64,000 nucleotides of DNA from JAEUIX01 sp964611125 (GTDB taxonomy: Bacteria; Planctomycetota; Phycisphaerae; Phycisphaerales; UBA1924), in assembly GCA_964611125.1 (NCBI GenBank), contig CAZSZO010000007.1:62001-126000 (forward strand), given 5' to 3'. How positions within the stretch are numbered: position 1 is the stretch's first letter; each line of letters opens with the position of its first letter. Of this stretch, positions 34,703 through 43,531 are shown piece after piece. A program made the position numbers and the translations under genes. The notes beneath the pieces were generated by a model. It saw nothing but the letters and a program-made list of their open reading frames with translations, did not search any database and was not told where the DNA came from.

Positions 34703-36139
34703 TCACCACTGCCCGCACCCCCGACCCACCTCGGCCAGGATCTGCCCGCAGCGCAGCCGCCAGGTGTGGTCGCGCAGCGTCCGCGCCCGGCCCGTCGCGG
34801 CGATCCGCTCGAGGCGTTCCGGCTCGTCCAGCAGCCGGCGGGCCTTGGTCAGGGCCTCGCCCGGGTCGCTGAACACCACGATCTCCTCATCCTCCGCCCA
34901 CAGGTCCTCCAGGCCCACCCTGCGGCCCACCAGGGCCGCCGCGCCGCTGGCGGTGATCTCAAAGGGCTTGAGATTCACCCCGACGTCATCCTGCCACCGC
35001 ATTACGGACAACCCCAGGCGGGCCCGCGAGTACACCGCCGCCTGCTCTGTGTGCGGCACATGCCCGAGCCAGGTCACCCCGGGTTTGCCGCCCCCGCCCC
35101 CGCCCGCCGCCAGCTCACCCCAGCCCGCCGCCGCGAGGTCCGCCCCGCCGAAGAGCACGCACCGCAGCTGCCGGGCCAGGAACACGAAGGTGAACGCCCG
35201 TCGCCAGGAGTCGATCCGCCGGATCTGCGCGCTGGCGTCGATGAACAGCTGGCAATCGGCGAGCAGGGCCTCCGCGCCGTCCTTCATTTCGGCCGCGCCG
35301 TCCTGCCTGACCAGAGCATCCAGGCGCTCGAGCATTGGCCGGTGGGGTTCGCTCAATTGCCGCTCCACGAGGCCTTGAAGCAGCCTTCGCACCCCGTCGC
35401 GCCGGGCCGAGGGGGCCCGGTCCACGAGCGCCTCGAGTCCCAGGCCCCTGGCCAGGTCCGCTCTGATCCGCATGACGTCGGGGCGGTCTCGTTCCAACTC
35501 CTCGCGCATCGCGTCGGTCGGCGGGGCGTCGCCCGGGCCCAGGGCGAAGGCCAGATCGAACTCACGCTCGCCCATCGCCGCCCACGGGCTGGGCTTGAAC
35601 GTCTCCTCGCACACCCCGTAGGGCATCCCCCGCGCGTGCGCAAAGCCCATCACCCGGCGCATCTCCTCGGCGATCGCTTCGTTATTCACCACGCTGAAGA
35701 GCCAGCGGCTGGCGAAGAGCCCGCTTGGCTGCAGCTTCGGCACGCTCCCAGACTGGGCCCACTGCGGCGCATCGAGCCAGTACATCAGGTGCGGGCACGG
35801 GGGCGTCATGGCTTCAAAGCAGGGGATCACCCGGCCCGGCCCGGGCCCTTGGCCCCCCCGCGCCGGCTGGTGCATGAGCGTCGACAGCGCGTTGGACCAC
35901 ATCGCCACCGTCAGGTCGATCCGCTGGGCCCGGATCGCCGTGCTGACCTGGCCCGTGGCTTCGCTCGCCACTTGGGCCCGTCGGCCCGGATTGGCCTCAA
36001 AGGCCGCCCAGATCGGGGCCAGCTCGGCCCTCAGGCACTGGTGCCCGGCCCGCTCGAACCCGCGGATGGCGTCGTGAAAAATCTCGCGCGAGACATTGCC
36101 CGGTTGCACCAGAAACAAGATGCGCAGCGGTCTGCCCAT
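34703..36139 (-). CDS. glycosyltransferase, family 1-type (CgeB-like)
   Basis: 478 residues. The N-terminus (PLRILFLVQPGNVSREIFHDAIRG) and C-terminal acceptor/donor region (WLGHVPHTEQAAVYSRARLGLSV, GVNLKPFEITASGAAALVGR, VVFSDPGEALTKARRLL) fit the Glyco_trans_1_2 group of GT-B enzymes seen in spore-coat CgeB and planctomycete surface-glycan loci. A middle region of about 150 residues is divergent. Substrate is unknown. It follows the decahaem cytochrome gene by 26 bases, so it may be co-transcribed with that electron-transfer operon. Confidence 0.8.
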   Translation of the reverse strand: MGRPLRILFLVQPGNVSREIFHDAIRGFERAGHQCLRAELAPIWAAFEANPGRRAQVASEATGQVSTAIRAQRIDLTVAMWSNALSTLMHQPARGGQGPGPGRVIPCFEAMTPPCPHLMYWLDAPQWAQSGSVPKLQPSGLFASRWLFSVVNNEAIAEEMRRVMGFAHARGMPYGVCEETFKPSPWAAMGEREFDLAFALGPGDAPPTDAMREELERDRPDVMRIRADLARGLGLEALVDRAPSARRDGVRRLLQGLVERQLSEPHRPMLERLDALVRQDGAAEMKDGAEALLADCQLFIDASAQIRRIDSWRRAFTFVFLARQLRCVLFGGADLAAAGWGELAAGGGGGGKPGVTWLGHVPHTEQAAVYSRARLGLSVMRWQDDVGVNLKPFEITASGAAALVGRRVGLEDLWAEDEEIVVFSDPGEALTKARRLLDEPERLERIAATGRARTLRDHTWRLRCGQILAEVGRGCGQW

Positions 36140-36165
36140 CGCCCGGCTCCGGGTCGCGACTCACG

Positions 36166-38082
36166 CTACTTCGTCGGCGGGGCGGCCGGGGGGGTTGTTG
36201 CCGGGGGGGTCGTGGCCGGGGGGGTCGTGGCCGGGGGGGTCGTGGGGGTTGCCGCCGGGGCTTCGGGCGCCTTCGCCGGGGTCTTGTCGTCGGCCTTGCC
36301 GCTCTTGGTGGGCCCGCCTGCTCCCTGAGGTATGACGGGGTGGGCGGGAATGTTGCCCACCGTCGCCGTGCCGCCCTGGAGGATCTGCGCGATCGTCTTG
36401 CGCCCGATCACACTGCTGGGCATCTTCTGGTGATACCCGTGGCAGAGCACGCAATTGAACGGGGCCCCGCCTTCGATCGTGCTGGTCTGAGGCGCGTGGC
36501 ACTTCTGGCACGATTCGATGCCCGGGAGCAGGATGTCGGTGGTCTTCTCGCTCTCGGTCACCTTCACCTTGCCCTCGTTGTGGCAGTCAACGCACGACAC
36601 CATCGAGTGGGCATTGTGGCTGAACTGCGACTTGGGCAGCCAGACATCGGGGATCCGGAGCGGACTGATCTGGAAGAGCTCCGGCGCCTCCTTGGGCCCG
36701 TCGGTGATCTGCTGGTGGCAGAATCCGCAGTTGTCTTCACGCAGCTTGCTCAGCACGGCGGTGCGCGACTCCTTCATCCACTCCTGTAACGCCGCCTTGT
36801 CGGCGAAGGTCTTGAGCTTCGACTTCGGCCCCGCAGGCTTGGCCGCCTCTCCCGCCCCTCCGCCGCGTCGACGCCCGCCGCCGCTGGGCTGCTCGGCCGG
36901 GGCGTCCTCGGGCTTCGCCTCGGGCTTGGCCTCGCCTTCACCGCCGCCACCGCCGCCACCGCGCCGCCGCCGGCCGCCGCCGCTCTCTTCCTTCTTCTCT
37001 TCGCCCGCCGCCTCGGCCGGCTTGGGGACGAACACGGGCGGGTCCTCGGCTACGAATTCGAAGATCGCCTTGCTCACCAGTTCCGCCACGTGCTCGCTCG
37101 AACCGTGCGGCAGCGCCTGCGGCCGGTCAAGCGACTTGGGCGACCCCAGCTTGATCGAATCTCCCGCGGCGCCCACCACGCCCAGCGAGCTCTTGTGGCA
37201 GTCGATGCAGTGCTTGTTGAACTCAATCGGCCGCATGTAGCCGCCGTCGGCCTCGGTCTCATGGCAGAACGTGCACGACATCGCGTACTCGGGGCCGTCC
37301 TTCCCCTGACGCATCTCGACGTGAATCGCGCGCCCGGTGTCGATCCCCGCCGGGGACTTCCCTTCGCGGATCGCCCCCAGCGCCTCCTGCATGCGCGGCC
37401 AGATCGACGGGTCGTTGTGCTTCTTGTGGCCGAAGTTGTACGGTGTGGGGTCCGGCTCGCCGGACTTGAGGACCGCCCATTCCGGGTGGCCGGCCTTGGC
37501 CCCGAAGTTCGAGGCGTTGGCCAGCGTGGCTTGCGCGGGAGCCTTCCCCGCCGCGTAGCCGTCGCTCGTCAGGTCCGCGTGGCACTGCGTGCAGGTGGCG
37601 TCGGACACGCGGTTGAGGTCGTAGTCATACCCCTGGTGCTCGACGTGGCAGGTCGCGCAGTCGCTCGACATCCGCACCGGGTGGGCGTATCCGTCGAGCT
37701 TCCGCTCCTTGCCCAGGTACAGCCGCTGCGAGGGGTGGTGGGCCGTGGCCACGGTTTCGTGGCAGTCCAGGCACTTCTCGGAAGAGACCGGCAGCAGAAA
37801 CGATGCCGCGGAGTGCTGCCCGTCGGCGCTGTCGGAGACGTGGCACGCGGCGCAGTTGTTGGCGAACATCGAGTGCTGCTTGGTGCATTGGCCCGACGAA
37901 TAGAACGCATAGGACGCAACGGTGTTGGTCGCGCTCAGCCCCGCCAGCACGAGCGCCCCCAGGGCCACGCCGGCGCAGGCGAAGGCCGAGTAGGTGAACA
38001 TCGACGTTTGCGGCCAGTGCTTCCGCTTGACGTACGTCAGGTCGATGCGCTCGGAGATCGGGCGTGATTCGATATTGGGCAT
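36166..38082 (-). CDS. membrane-anchored decahaem cytochrome c
   Basis: 638 residues. One N-terminal transmembrane helix (SAFACAGVALGALVLAGL, residues about 32-50) should anchor it with the bulk outside the cytoplasm. Ten CxxCH haem-binding motifs are present in order: CAACH, CLDCH, CATCH, CTQCH, CTFCH, CIDCH, CGFCH, CVDCH, CQKCH, CVLCH. Between the sixth and seventh lies a low-complexity linker with Gly/Arg runs (RRRRGGGGGGG). The C-terminus is a PATTP repeat tail. It is the third gene of a minus-strand operon with the cNMP/ferredoxin fusion and the haem b membrane protein and likely takes electrons from the latter on the periplasmic side. Confidence 0.93.
   Translation of the reverse strand: MPNIESRPISERIDLTYVKRKHWPQTSMFTYSAFACAGVALGALVLAGLSATNTVASYAFYSSGQCTKQHSMFANNCAACHVSDSADGQHSAASFLLPVSSEKCLDCHETVATAHHPSQRLYLGKERKLDGYAHPVRMSSDCATCHVEHQGYDYDLNRVSDATCTQCHADLTSDGYAAGKAPAQATLANASNFGAKAGHPEWAVLKSGEPDPTPYNFGHKKHNDPSIWPRMQEALGAIREGKSPAGIDTGRAIHVEMRQGKDGPEYAMSCTFCHETEADGGYMRPIEFNKHCIDCHKSSLGVVGAAGDSIKLGSPKSLDRPQALPHGSSEHVAELVSKAIFEFVAEDPPVFVPKPAEAAGEEKKEESGGGRRRRGGGGGGGEGEAKPEAKPEDAPAEQPSGGGRRRGGGAGEAAKPAGPKSKLKTFADKAALQEWMKESRTAVLSKLREDNCGFCHQQITDGPKEAPELFQISPLRIPDVWLPKSQFSHNAHSMVSCVDCHNEGKVKVTESEKTTDILLPGIESCQKCHAPQTSTIEGGAPFNCVLCHGYHQKMPSSVIGRKTIAQILQGGTATVGNIPAHPVIPQGAGGPTKSGKADDKTPAKAPEAPAATPTTPPATTPPATTPPATTPPAAPPTK
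36186..36245 (-). repeat. four tandem 15-bp units at the 3' end of the decahaem cytochrome gene
   Basis: Units of CCGGGGGGGTCGTGG (the first one diverged) encode four PATTP pentapeptides on the minus strand. The last three are identical, which suggests recent slippage. Confidence 0.9.
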
Positions 38083-38188
38083 ACCGGCGTTCCAGGCGAG
38101 TGTTGGGCGAGTGTGGGCGAGTTCGGGCGAGGATCCAGGTCAGCAGGTCAGGTCATGAGCAGACAACCGGCCACGCGGCGCCGGCGGG

Positions 38189-39352
38189 TCAGCCGACCCG
38201 CATGCCCCAGTAGCGAATGGCGTAGACCGCGTGCACCGCCACCAGCACGATGAACCCCCATGACAAGGGTACGTGCACGATCAGCCAGCCGTGCAGAATC
38301 CGCATCCAGCGGCGCTGCGTTTCCAACTGGCGGCGTCGCGCCGCGAGTTCTTCCAGATACGTGATGCCGGGATGGATGTGCACCGGCGTCTGCGTCCGCA
38401 GCGCGCCAAAGACTGACGCCGAGGCGGATTCGTTCCGCAGGACCGAATCGCCCTCGCCCCGCCAGAACTTCGCCCCGATGGTCAGCCAGAACTGCCGGAC
38501 CGGCTCGCCGCCCATCGGCTTGTCGATCTTGGGCGCCGCGGGCTTGGGCGGGGCCGCGGCAGGGGCGGGCGCCGCGGGCTTGGGCGCCGGCGGAGGCGCC
38601 GTCGCCACCGCGCCGGCCGGAGTCGCTGAGGCCGCGGCGGCCGCCGGAGCCGCTCCGGCCACCGGCGCGGGAGTGGCAGCGGGCGCCGGCGCCGCAGCCG
38701 CGGCTGGGGTCGCCGGCTTGGGCGCGGCCGGAGCCGCTGGAGCTGCCGCGGCTGTCGCTGCCGGGGCAGCGGGCGTTGCCGGCGCCGCCGTCATGATCGG
38801 GACCTCCGGCGCCGGCTTGTCCAGGTTCTTGTCAGCGCAGCCGTACTCCTCCACCGTCGCCTTGGCCTGCTGCAGACAGTCCTCCATCATCTCGCGGATC
38901 TGCTGGGCCGGGCTCTCGGCGTTCATGCTGGGCAGCGGGTGCAGACCGTGCAGCAGGATCCGGGGCACCGTCTGCTGGATGTAGAGCCCCACCACGCCGC
39001 TCACCGTCACCACGATCAGCACCGCCCACAGCGTCCAGCCGATCCAGTCGAGCGCCCGGAACCCGGCGTGGTACGCCACCAGCACCGACACCAGCAGCCC
39101 GAACCAGATGTGCCCGCGCAGCCAGGTCTGGGACCGGCCCAGCCGCCAGTGCGGCACCCGCCGCTTCACACCCAGGAAGGCGCAGAACAGCATGAGCAGG
39201 TAGCCCAGGATGCCGAAGGTCAGCCCCACCGCCGTGGAGCCGTTGGGCCCGCTCAAGTGGCGCGGCGCATCAACAAAGAAGATGATCGTCGCGAGCGCCG
39301 AAGCGATCAGGAACAGGACCATCCAAGGGTATTGCTTCTTGTCAATCAGCAT
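38189..39352 (-). CDS. haem b membrane protein, ferric-reductase-like, with a long Ala/Pro linker
   Basis: 387 residues from ATG at 39352. Hydrophobic helices lie at about 10-28, 42-61, 80-100, 105-127 and 353-378. Helix 3 has His 81 and His 95, and helix 5 has His 360 and His 374; both pairs are 14 apart, the pattern used by ferric-reductase/NOX-type proteins to hold two stacked b haems. Between helices 4 and 5 lies an insertion of over 220 residues, mostly Ala/Pro (residues 182-280). No FAD or NAD(P)H domain is present, so electrons must come from a partner, most likely the ferredoxin fusion encoded 107 bases upstream, and pass to the decahaem cytochrome encoded 106 bases downstream. Confidence 0.82.
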   Translation of the reverse strand: MLIDKKQYPWMVLFLIASALATIIFFVDAPRHLSGPNGSTAVGLTFGILGYLLMLFCAFLGVKRRVPHWRLGRSQTWLRGHIWFGLLVSVLVAYHAGFRALDWIGWTLWAVLIVVTVSGVVGLYIQQTVPRILLHGLHPLPSMNAESPAQQIREMMEDCLQQAKATVEEYGCADKNLDKPAPEVPIMTAAPATPAAPAATAAAAPAAPAAPKPATPAAAAAPAPAATPAPVAGAAPAAAAASATPAGAVATAPPPAPKPAAPAPAAAPPKPAAPKIDKPMGGEPVRQFWLTIGAKFWRGEGDSVLRNESASASVFGALRTQTPVHIHPGITYLEELAARRRQLETQRRWMRILHGWLIVHVPLSWGFIVLVAVHAVYAIRYWGMRVG

Positions 39353-39459
39353 GGACGCGCCTCTCGAATCACGTATCCGGACCTTCACTTCCGCCGAAAC
39401 CGACTCCCCCCGCCCCGCATCCCCGGCCCAACTCCGCCGCCGCCTGCGCCGCGGCTCAA

Positions 39460-41313
39460 CTACACGCCGGCCGCCTGCCGGGCCTCGATCTTCACCTGGA
39501 AGTACTCCCGGGCGTTGACGCGGAACGCCGCGTCGTGCGGGCAGGCGTAGACGCACGCGGGCCCCTGGGGCAGGCTGCTGCACTGGTCGCAGACCACCGC
39601 CCGCTCCTTGCGCTCGGGCGCCGCGGGCTTGCCGTCGGCCGCCGCCGACTTGGCGGCGAACTCCGCCGCCGAGTGCATCTGGATCGAGTTGTACGGGCAC
39701 TGGTTGGCGCACACGCCGCACCCGATGCACCAGTCCTCGATGAGCATGTTGAGGTCTTTGGTCCGGCGGATCGACCCCACGGGGCAGCCGATCATGCACA
39801 CCGGATCCAGGCACATGCGGCAGCGCGACGGCACCAGGTGCTGGTCATAGCGCGGGCCCTCGCGGACCAGGCGCGTTACGCCGTCGTCGTGGCTCTCCAC
39901 GCACGCCTGCACGCACTGGTCGCAGCGGGTGCACTTCTCCAGGTCGATCAGCAGCAGCCCCTGTCCCTGCAGCAGACCCAGGTCTTCGACCTGCTTGGGC
40001 GTCTTGTACTCAGCGATCTGCTGCTGCGCGTGGAACGTCGCCTTGCGGCGGGCGCCCGCCAGGGCCTCCAGCTTGGCCTTCACATCCGGGAACTCGCTGG
40101 TCACCCAGTTGAAATCCGCCTGCTTGATCTTGACCAACTCCACCCGTGAGGGCTTGGCGGTGTACCCCACGCGGGCCGTGCCCTGGACCGACTTGGGGTG
40201 GTCGTACGCCGTGCAGGTGGTGAGCCGCTTGGTCCCGCCCAGCAGGCCGATCTCGCCGAAGCAGTCGCCCTTGGTCAAGTAGGCCAGCGTGAGTTCGCCG
40301 CCCGCCAGCTTCTTGCTCACCCGCACCTGCCCCAGGCGGATGATGAACATGCTGTCGGCCGGGTCGTCCTCCTTGATGATCACCTGCCCGGGCTGCATCG
40401 TCACCAGCTCGCACACGGTCTTGAGCCGCTCGATCGCCGAGTCGGGCAGCGACTCGAAGATCGACACGTTCCGCAGGTGCCCCGCCAGGGCCCGGTTGCG
40501 GTAGTTCTGCTCCGCCTTGGCCTTGAACGTCTTGCTGTTCTGCAGACGCTCGTACATGTTGCGGAGCACCTCGAGCAGCACGCAATCCGTCTTGGCCACC
40601 GCCGTCGCCGAGCGCGGCGCCCGCGACAGGCACGACATCTCGCCGAACACCTCGCCCTGCTTGAGCGTCGCCACCAGCTTGCCATACTGCAGATCCACCG
40701 AAGCGTCCACCGGCACCAGCGACTCGGCCGCCTTCTCGTGCGTGCCCGAGATCTTGCCCTGCCCGAAGATCCGCCCGATCGACGCCAGCAGGCCCCCCTT
40801 GGGCTTCCGCTCCGCCCGGTCCATCCCGCGGATCGAAATGTCCACCTCACCCTCGGCGATGTAGAACGCCGTGGTGCCGCCCTCGCCCTCGGTGCAGATG
40901 ATCTCGCCGGCCTTGAACCGTCGGCGGGCCACCGTGCCCGGGTACATCTGCAGCACGCTGTCGGGCACATCCGCAAAAATGTCGATCTTCTTCAGCTCCG
41001 CGATCTCGGCCGGATCGTCCAGAACCTCGGTGTCCTCATCGTCGCCACCAATCGAAGCGACCGTGACGATCTTCGCCGGGGCCGGCGCGGCCGCGGGCTT
41101 GGCCGGCGCAGCTGGCGCTGCTGGCTTGGCCGCGGCGGCTGCGGGGGGTACGGGTGCCGGTGGGGGCGCGGGGGCGGCCGCTCCCGGCACCGGCGCCCCG
41201 CCCGCGGCTGGCGGCTGGGCGGCCGACTGCGGAGCGGCCGGGGGAACGGGAGTCGGGGGGGTGGGGGGAGGCGTCGGCTGCGGAGGGTTCGGAGATGGAG
41301 GACCAGGCTGCAT
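39460..41313 (-). CDS. two cyclic-nucleotide-binding domains fused to a polyferredoxin
   Basis: 617 residues, no signal peptide. A Pro/Ala-rich stretch (1-80) is followed by two CAP-family cNMP-binding domains (about 105-265 and 285-425). Their phosphate-binding cassettes read FGEMSCLSRAPRSATA and FGEIGLLGGTKRLTTC; the first carries an insertion of about 45 residues. The C-terminal part (about 455-610) has four cysteine groups for up to four [4Fe-4S] clusters: CTRCDQCVQAC, CRMCLDPVCMIGCP, CIGCGVCANQCP and CDQCSSLPQGPACVYACP, as in the electron-transfer subunits of membrane oxidoreductases. I infer a cytoplasmic electron carrier gated by cyclic nucleotide. It is the first gene of the electron-transfer operon. 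Confidence 0.9.
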   Translation of the reverse strand: MQPGPPSPNPPQPTPPPTPPTPVPPAAPQSAAQPPAAGGAPVPGAAAPAPPPAPVPPAAAAAKPAAPAAPAKPAAAPAPAKIVTVASIGGDDEDTEVLDDPAEIAELKKIDIFADVPDSVLQMYPGTVARRRFKAGEIICTEGEGGTTAFYIAEGEVDISIRGMDRAERKPKGGLLASIGRIFGQGKISGTHEKAAESLVPVDASVDLQYGKLVATLKQGEVFGEMSCLSRAPRSATAVAKTDCVLLEVLRNMYERLQNSKTFKAKAEQNYRNRALAGHLRNVSIFESLPDSAIERLKTVCELVTMQPGQVIIKEDDPADSMFIIRLGQVRVSKKLAGGELTLAYLTKGDCFGEIGLLGGTKRLTTCTAYDHPKSVQGTARVGYTAKPSRVELVKIKQADFNWVTSEFPDVKAKLEALAGARRKATFHAQQQIAEYKTPKQVEDLGLLQGQGLLLIDLEKCTRCDQCVQACVESHDDGVTRLVREGPRYDQHLVPSRCRMCLDPVCMIGCPVGSIRRTKDLNMLIEDWCIGCGVCANQCPYNSIQMHSAAEFAAKSAAADGKPAAPERKERAVVCDQCSSLPQGPACVYACPHDAAFRVNAREYFQVKIEARQAAGV

Positions 41314-41717
41314 ACGAGACTCCCGGACAAATCAAGAGAAAGACCCATCTCGGGGTCCGCGAGGGTTCCGAGCGGTCGCCCTGCGCCTGCGCGTTCGGGC
41401 AACAAGCCCAGCCTAGCAAACCCGCCGGGAAGTTGCACAACCCGCCTCACAGTCCGGCCGACCACGCCTCTTCCGAGCATCCAGCCCGCCTCGCCGGGCG
41501 AAGACATCGTGCTTGAATCGTCCGCGCAGGTACTGCGCCCTGTTGCCGGTTGACGGACGGGCCCGGATCTGGTGAGATATACGTCGGTGCGAGTGGGCTT
41601 GCGGCTCCCCCCGCGCCGATACCAAAAGCCCGCCGTTGGCGCCCGCTCATTGGCGGCCGCCCGCACCCGCCCGCTCCCGTTCCCCCCCAACTGAAACCAC
41701 CTCGAAAGGACCCCTGC
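41314..41717. other. divergent promoter region between two cytochrome loci
   Basis: About 400 bases between the cNMP/ferredoxin operon (minus) and the tetrahaem cytochrome gene (plus). No gene is supported. A possible plus-strand promoter is listed separately. The region could coordinate both transcripts. Confidence 0.4.
41550..41581 (+). promoter_or_regulatory. candidate sigma-70-type promoter for the tetrahaem cytochrome
   Basis: TTGACG at 41550-41555 is a good -35; the -10 candidate is within TGAGATATA (41573-41581), giving a spacer of 18-20 bases. The match is partial, and planctomycete promoter consensus is poorly known. Confidence 0.3.
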
Positions 41718-42848
41718 ATGAAGTCGACCTCACGCCGTGGATACGTCGCCTCCGTCGTCTGGCTCGCTGGCGCCACCGGGACCGCTGCGGTCATTGGCCT
41801 CGCCGCCCTGATCAGCCCGATGAACTCCGCCCCCGCCGCAGGCCTCGAGTTCGGGCCGGGCGTGCACGAGCTGAATCCCAACCTGCTCTATCTGGGCAGC
41901 GGCTCATGCGTGGGCTCTGGTTGTCATACCGGCGACGCCAAGCCCCACTCGGGTCGCCAGGTGGGCGATGAGAACACCATCTGGGCTGACAGCGACCCCC
42001 ACTCCAAGGCCTTCAAGAGCTTGACCAATAAGAAGGGCAAGGACATCGCCGCGGCGATGAAGATCGACGACGCCGCCAAGTCCGCCAAGTGCCTTCAGTG
42101 CCACGCCCAGGATGCCCCCAAGAAGGGTGACAAGTTCAAGGACATCTCCAAGGAGGCTGTTGGCTGCGAGAGCTGCCACGGCCCGGCCGAGAAGTGGAAC
42201 ACCCCGCACCAGAAGGACGGTTGGACCGACGGCCAGCGCAAGGCCATCGGCGCCGCAGGCCTGGAGAAGGACTTCGGGATGATCGACACCAACGACCTGG
42301 CCGTCCGGGCCAAGATGTGCGTGAGCTGCCACCTTCAGATCGACAAGGACATGCTCGCCGCGGGCCACCCGCCCCTTGAGTTCGAGATGTACAACTACAA
42401 CAACTACAAGTTCAGCGAGAAGTGGAAGATGCACTGGGACGAGCACGGCGGCCCCCAGCGCAAGGCCGCCATGTGGGCGGTTGGTCAGATCGTCGCCGCC
42501 GCCAACGCCGACGGCCAGCCCACCGCCGCGGTCTTCGCCGCGGGCAAGAAGATCGTCAAGGACGTCTTCGGGACCGAGGACGCGACCGCTATGGCCAAGA
42601 TGGAGTCGATCCCGGGCGACAAGCTCAAGGCCGCCATCACCGCCCTCGTCGGCGCGGCCGACCCCTTCAAGGACGGTAAGGACAACAAGCTCAGCCGCAA
42701 CATCGTGACCTCGGGCGTCGACGCCCTGGTCAGCGCCACCAGCGACAAGCTCCCCGACGCCTACTTCGACGCGGTTGACGCCACGGCCAAGGCCGAAGGC
42801 GCCGCGTGGGTTGAAGGCCTGAAGAAGATGGCCGGCTTCGCCAAGTAA
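41718..42848 (+). CDS. tetrahaem cytochrome c554-like protein
   Basis: 376 residues from ATG at 41718, preceded by GAAAGGA. A signal peptide or anchor (VVWLAGATGTAAVIGLAALI) leads to an exported protein. Four haem motifs are visible: CVGSGCH (a C-x4-CH form), CLQCH, CESCHGP and CVSCH. The order, with H-x-A-x-x-x-L (DPHSKAFKSL) between the first two and GCESCHGP third, fits the cytochrome c554 family, which in nitrifiers moves electrons from hydroxylamine oxidoreductase and is found in many planctomycetes with other partners. The last 170 residues are helical with no haem site. It is followed by a strong terminator. Confidence 0.9.
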   Translation: MKSTSRRGYVASVVWLAGATGTAAVIGLAALISPMNSAPAAGLEFGPGVHELNPNLLYLGSGSCVGSGCHTGDAKPHSGRQVGDENTIWADSDPHSKAFKSLTNKKGKDIAAAMKIDDAAKSAKCLQCHAQDAPKKGDKFKDISKEAVGCESCHGPAEKWNTPHQKDGWTDGQRKAIGAAGLEKDFGMIDTNDLAVRAKMCVSCHLQIDKDMLAAGHPPLEFEMYNYNNYKFSEKWKMHWDEHGGPQRKAAMWAVGQIVAAANADGQPTAAVFAAGKKIVKDVFGTEDATAMAKMESIPGDKLKAAITALVGAADPFKDGKDNKLSRNIVTSGVDALVSATSDKLPDAYFDAVDATAKAEGAAWVEGLKKMAGFAK

Positions 42849-42878
42849 TCGGGCTCAGTCGTTCCCATGTCCGACCCC

Positions 42879-42904
42879 GACCCCGGCCCGCGCCGGGGTC
42901 TTTT
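42879..42904 (+). terminator. intrinsic terminator after the tetrahaem cytochrome gene
   Basis: A perfect 9-bp stem, GACCCCGGC with GCCGGGGTC, around CCGC, followed by TTTT, 30 bases after the stop codon. Confidence 0.85.
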
Positions 42905-43039
42905 CATTCACGATGGGTCGGCCGTGGGCAAGCCGGCTCGAAGCGGCATTCTCCGGCCGCCGCAGCAACGAAATCGGTCAAATGAGCAAGAACTTCGCCT
43001 GCATCGCGACATCGCTGCCCGCAAGCTCCGTGTTTTCAC

Positions 43040-43531
43040 TCAGGTTGCCGATCGCGCTGGCATCAGATCCTCTAGAGATACGCCCAGTTCCGCCGGGGTG
43101 ATTCGCTGGCCGCACTCGCTGCATGTCACCGCCCCCTCCCGGACGGGCAAGCCCAGCAACTGGTAGTCGCACCCCGGGCAGCGCGTTGAGCTCAGCTGCG
43201 AGCGCACCGCCCGCCGCAGCGACCAATCGCGGATCGCGAACATCGTCAGCCCCGCCGGCAGCACCGTCAGCACCGCCCACAGCATCGCCCCCGCCAGCGT
43301 TCGGCCCTCGGCCCGCGAGCCCGTCAGACCCAGGCGGCTGACCAGCATCCCACCGAGCACGAACATGCCCGCCGCCAGCCCCAGCGCCAGCGCGGCGCCC
43401 CCCAGGCTGCCCAGCGTCAACCGCCACCGCTGCGCCCGCCACGCCCGGCGCAGCCACGCGCGGCACTCCTCGTCGCTGAATCGATCCAGCTCAGGAAAAG
43501 CCCGAAACACTTCCGTCCGCGGGAGTCGCAT
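43040..43531 (-). CDS. two-TM membrane protein with C-terminal zinc ribbon
   Basis: 163 residues from ATG at 43531. Two hydrophobic helices lie at about 40-62 and 78-98. The C-terminus has a four-cysteine zinc ribbon, CPGCDYQLLG and CSECGQRITP, a layout common in planctomycete small membrane proteins. No function is known. Confidence 0.8.
   Translation of the reverse strand: MRLPRTEVFRAFPELDRFSDEECRAWLRRAWRAQRWRLTLGSLGGAALALGLAAGMFVLGGMLVSRLGLTGSRAEGRTLAGAMLWAVLTVLPAGLTMFAIRDWSLRRAVRSQLSSTRCPGCDYQLLGLPVREGAVTCSECGQRITPAELGVSLEDLMPARSAT

Noticed and set aside
36186..36245. Tandem repeat as a possible CRISPR-like array
   Set aside because: Units are contiguous without spacers and encode an in-frame peptide tail.
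42867..43166. 99-residue plus-strand frame after the tetrahaem cytochrome
   Set aside because: It starts inside the terminator region and crosses the stop of the convergent zinc-ribbon gene; no features.
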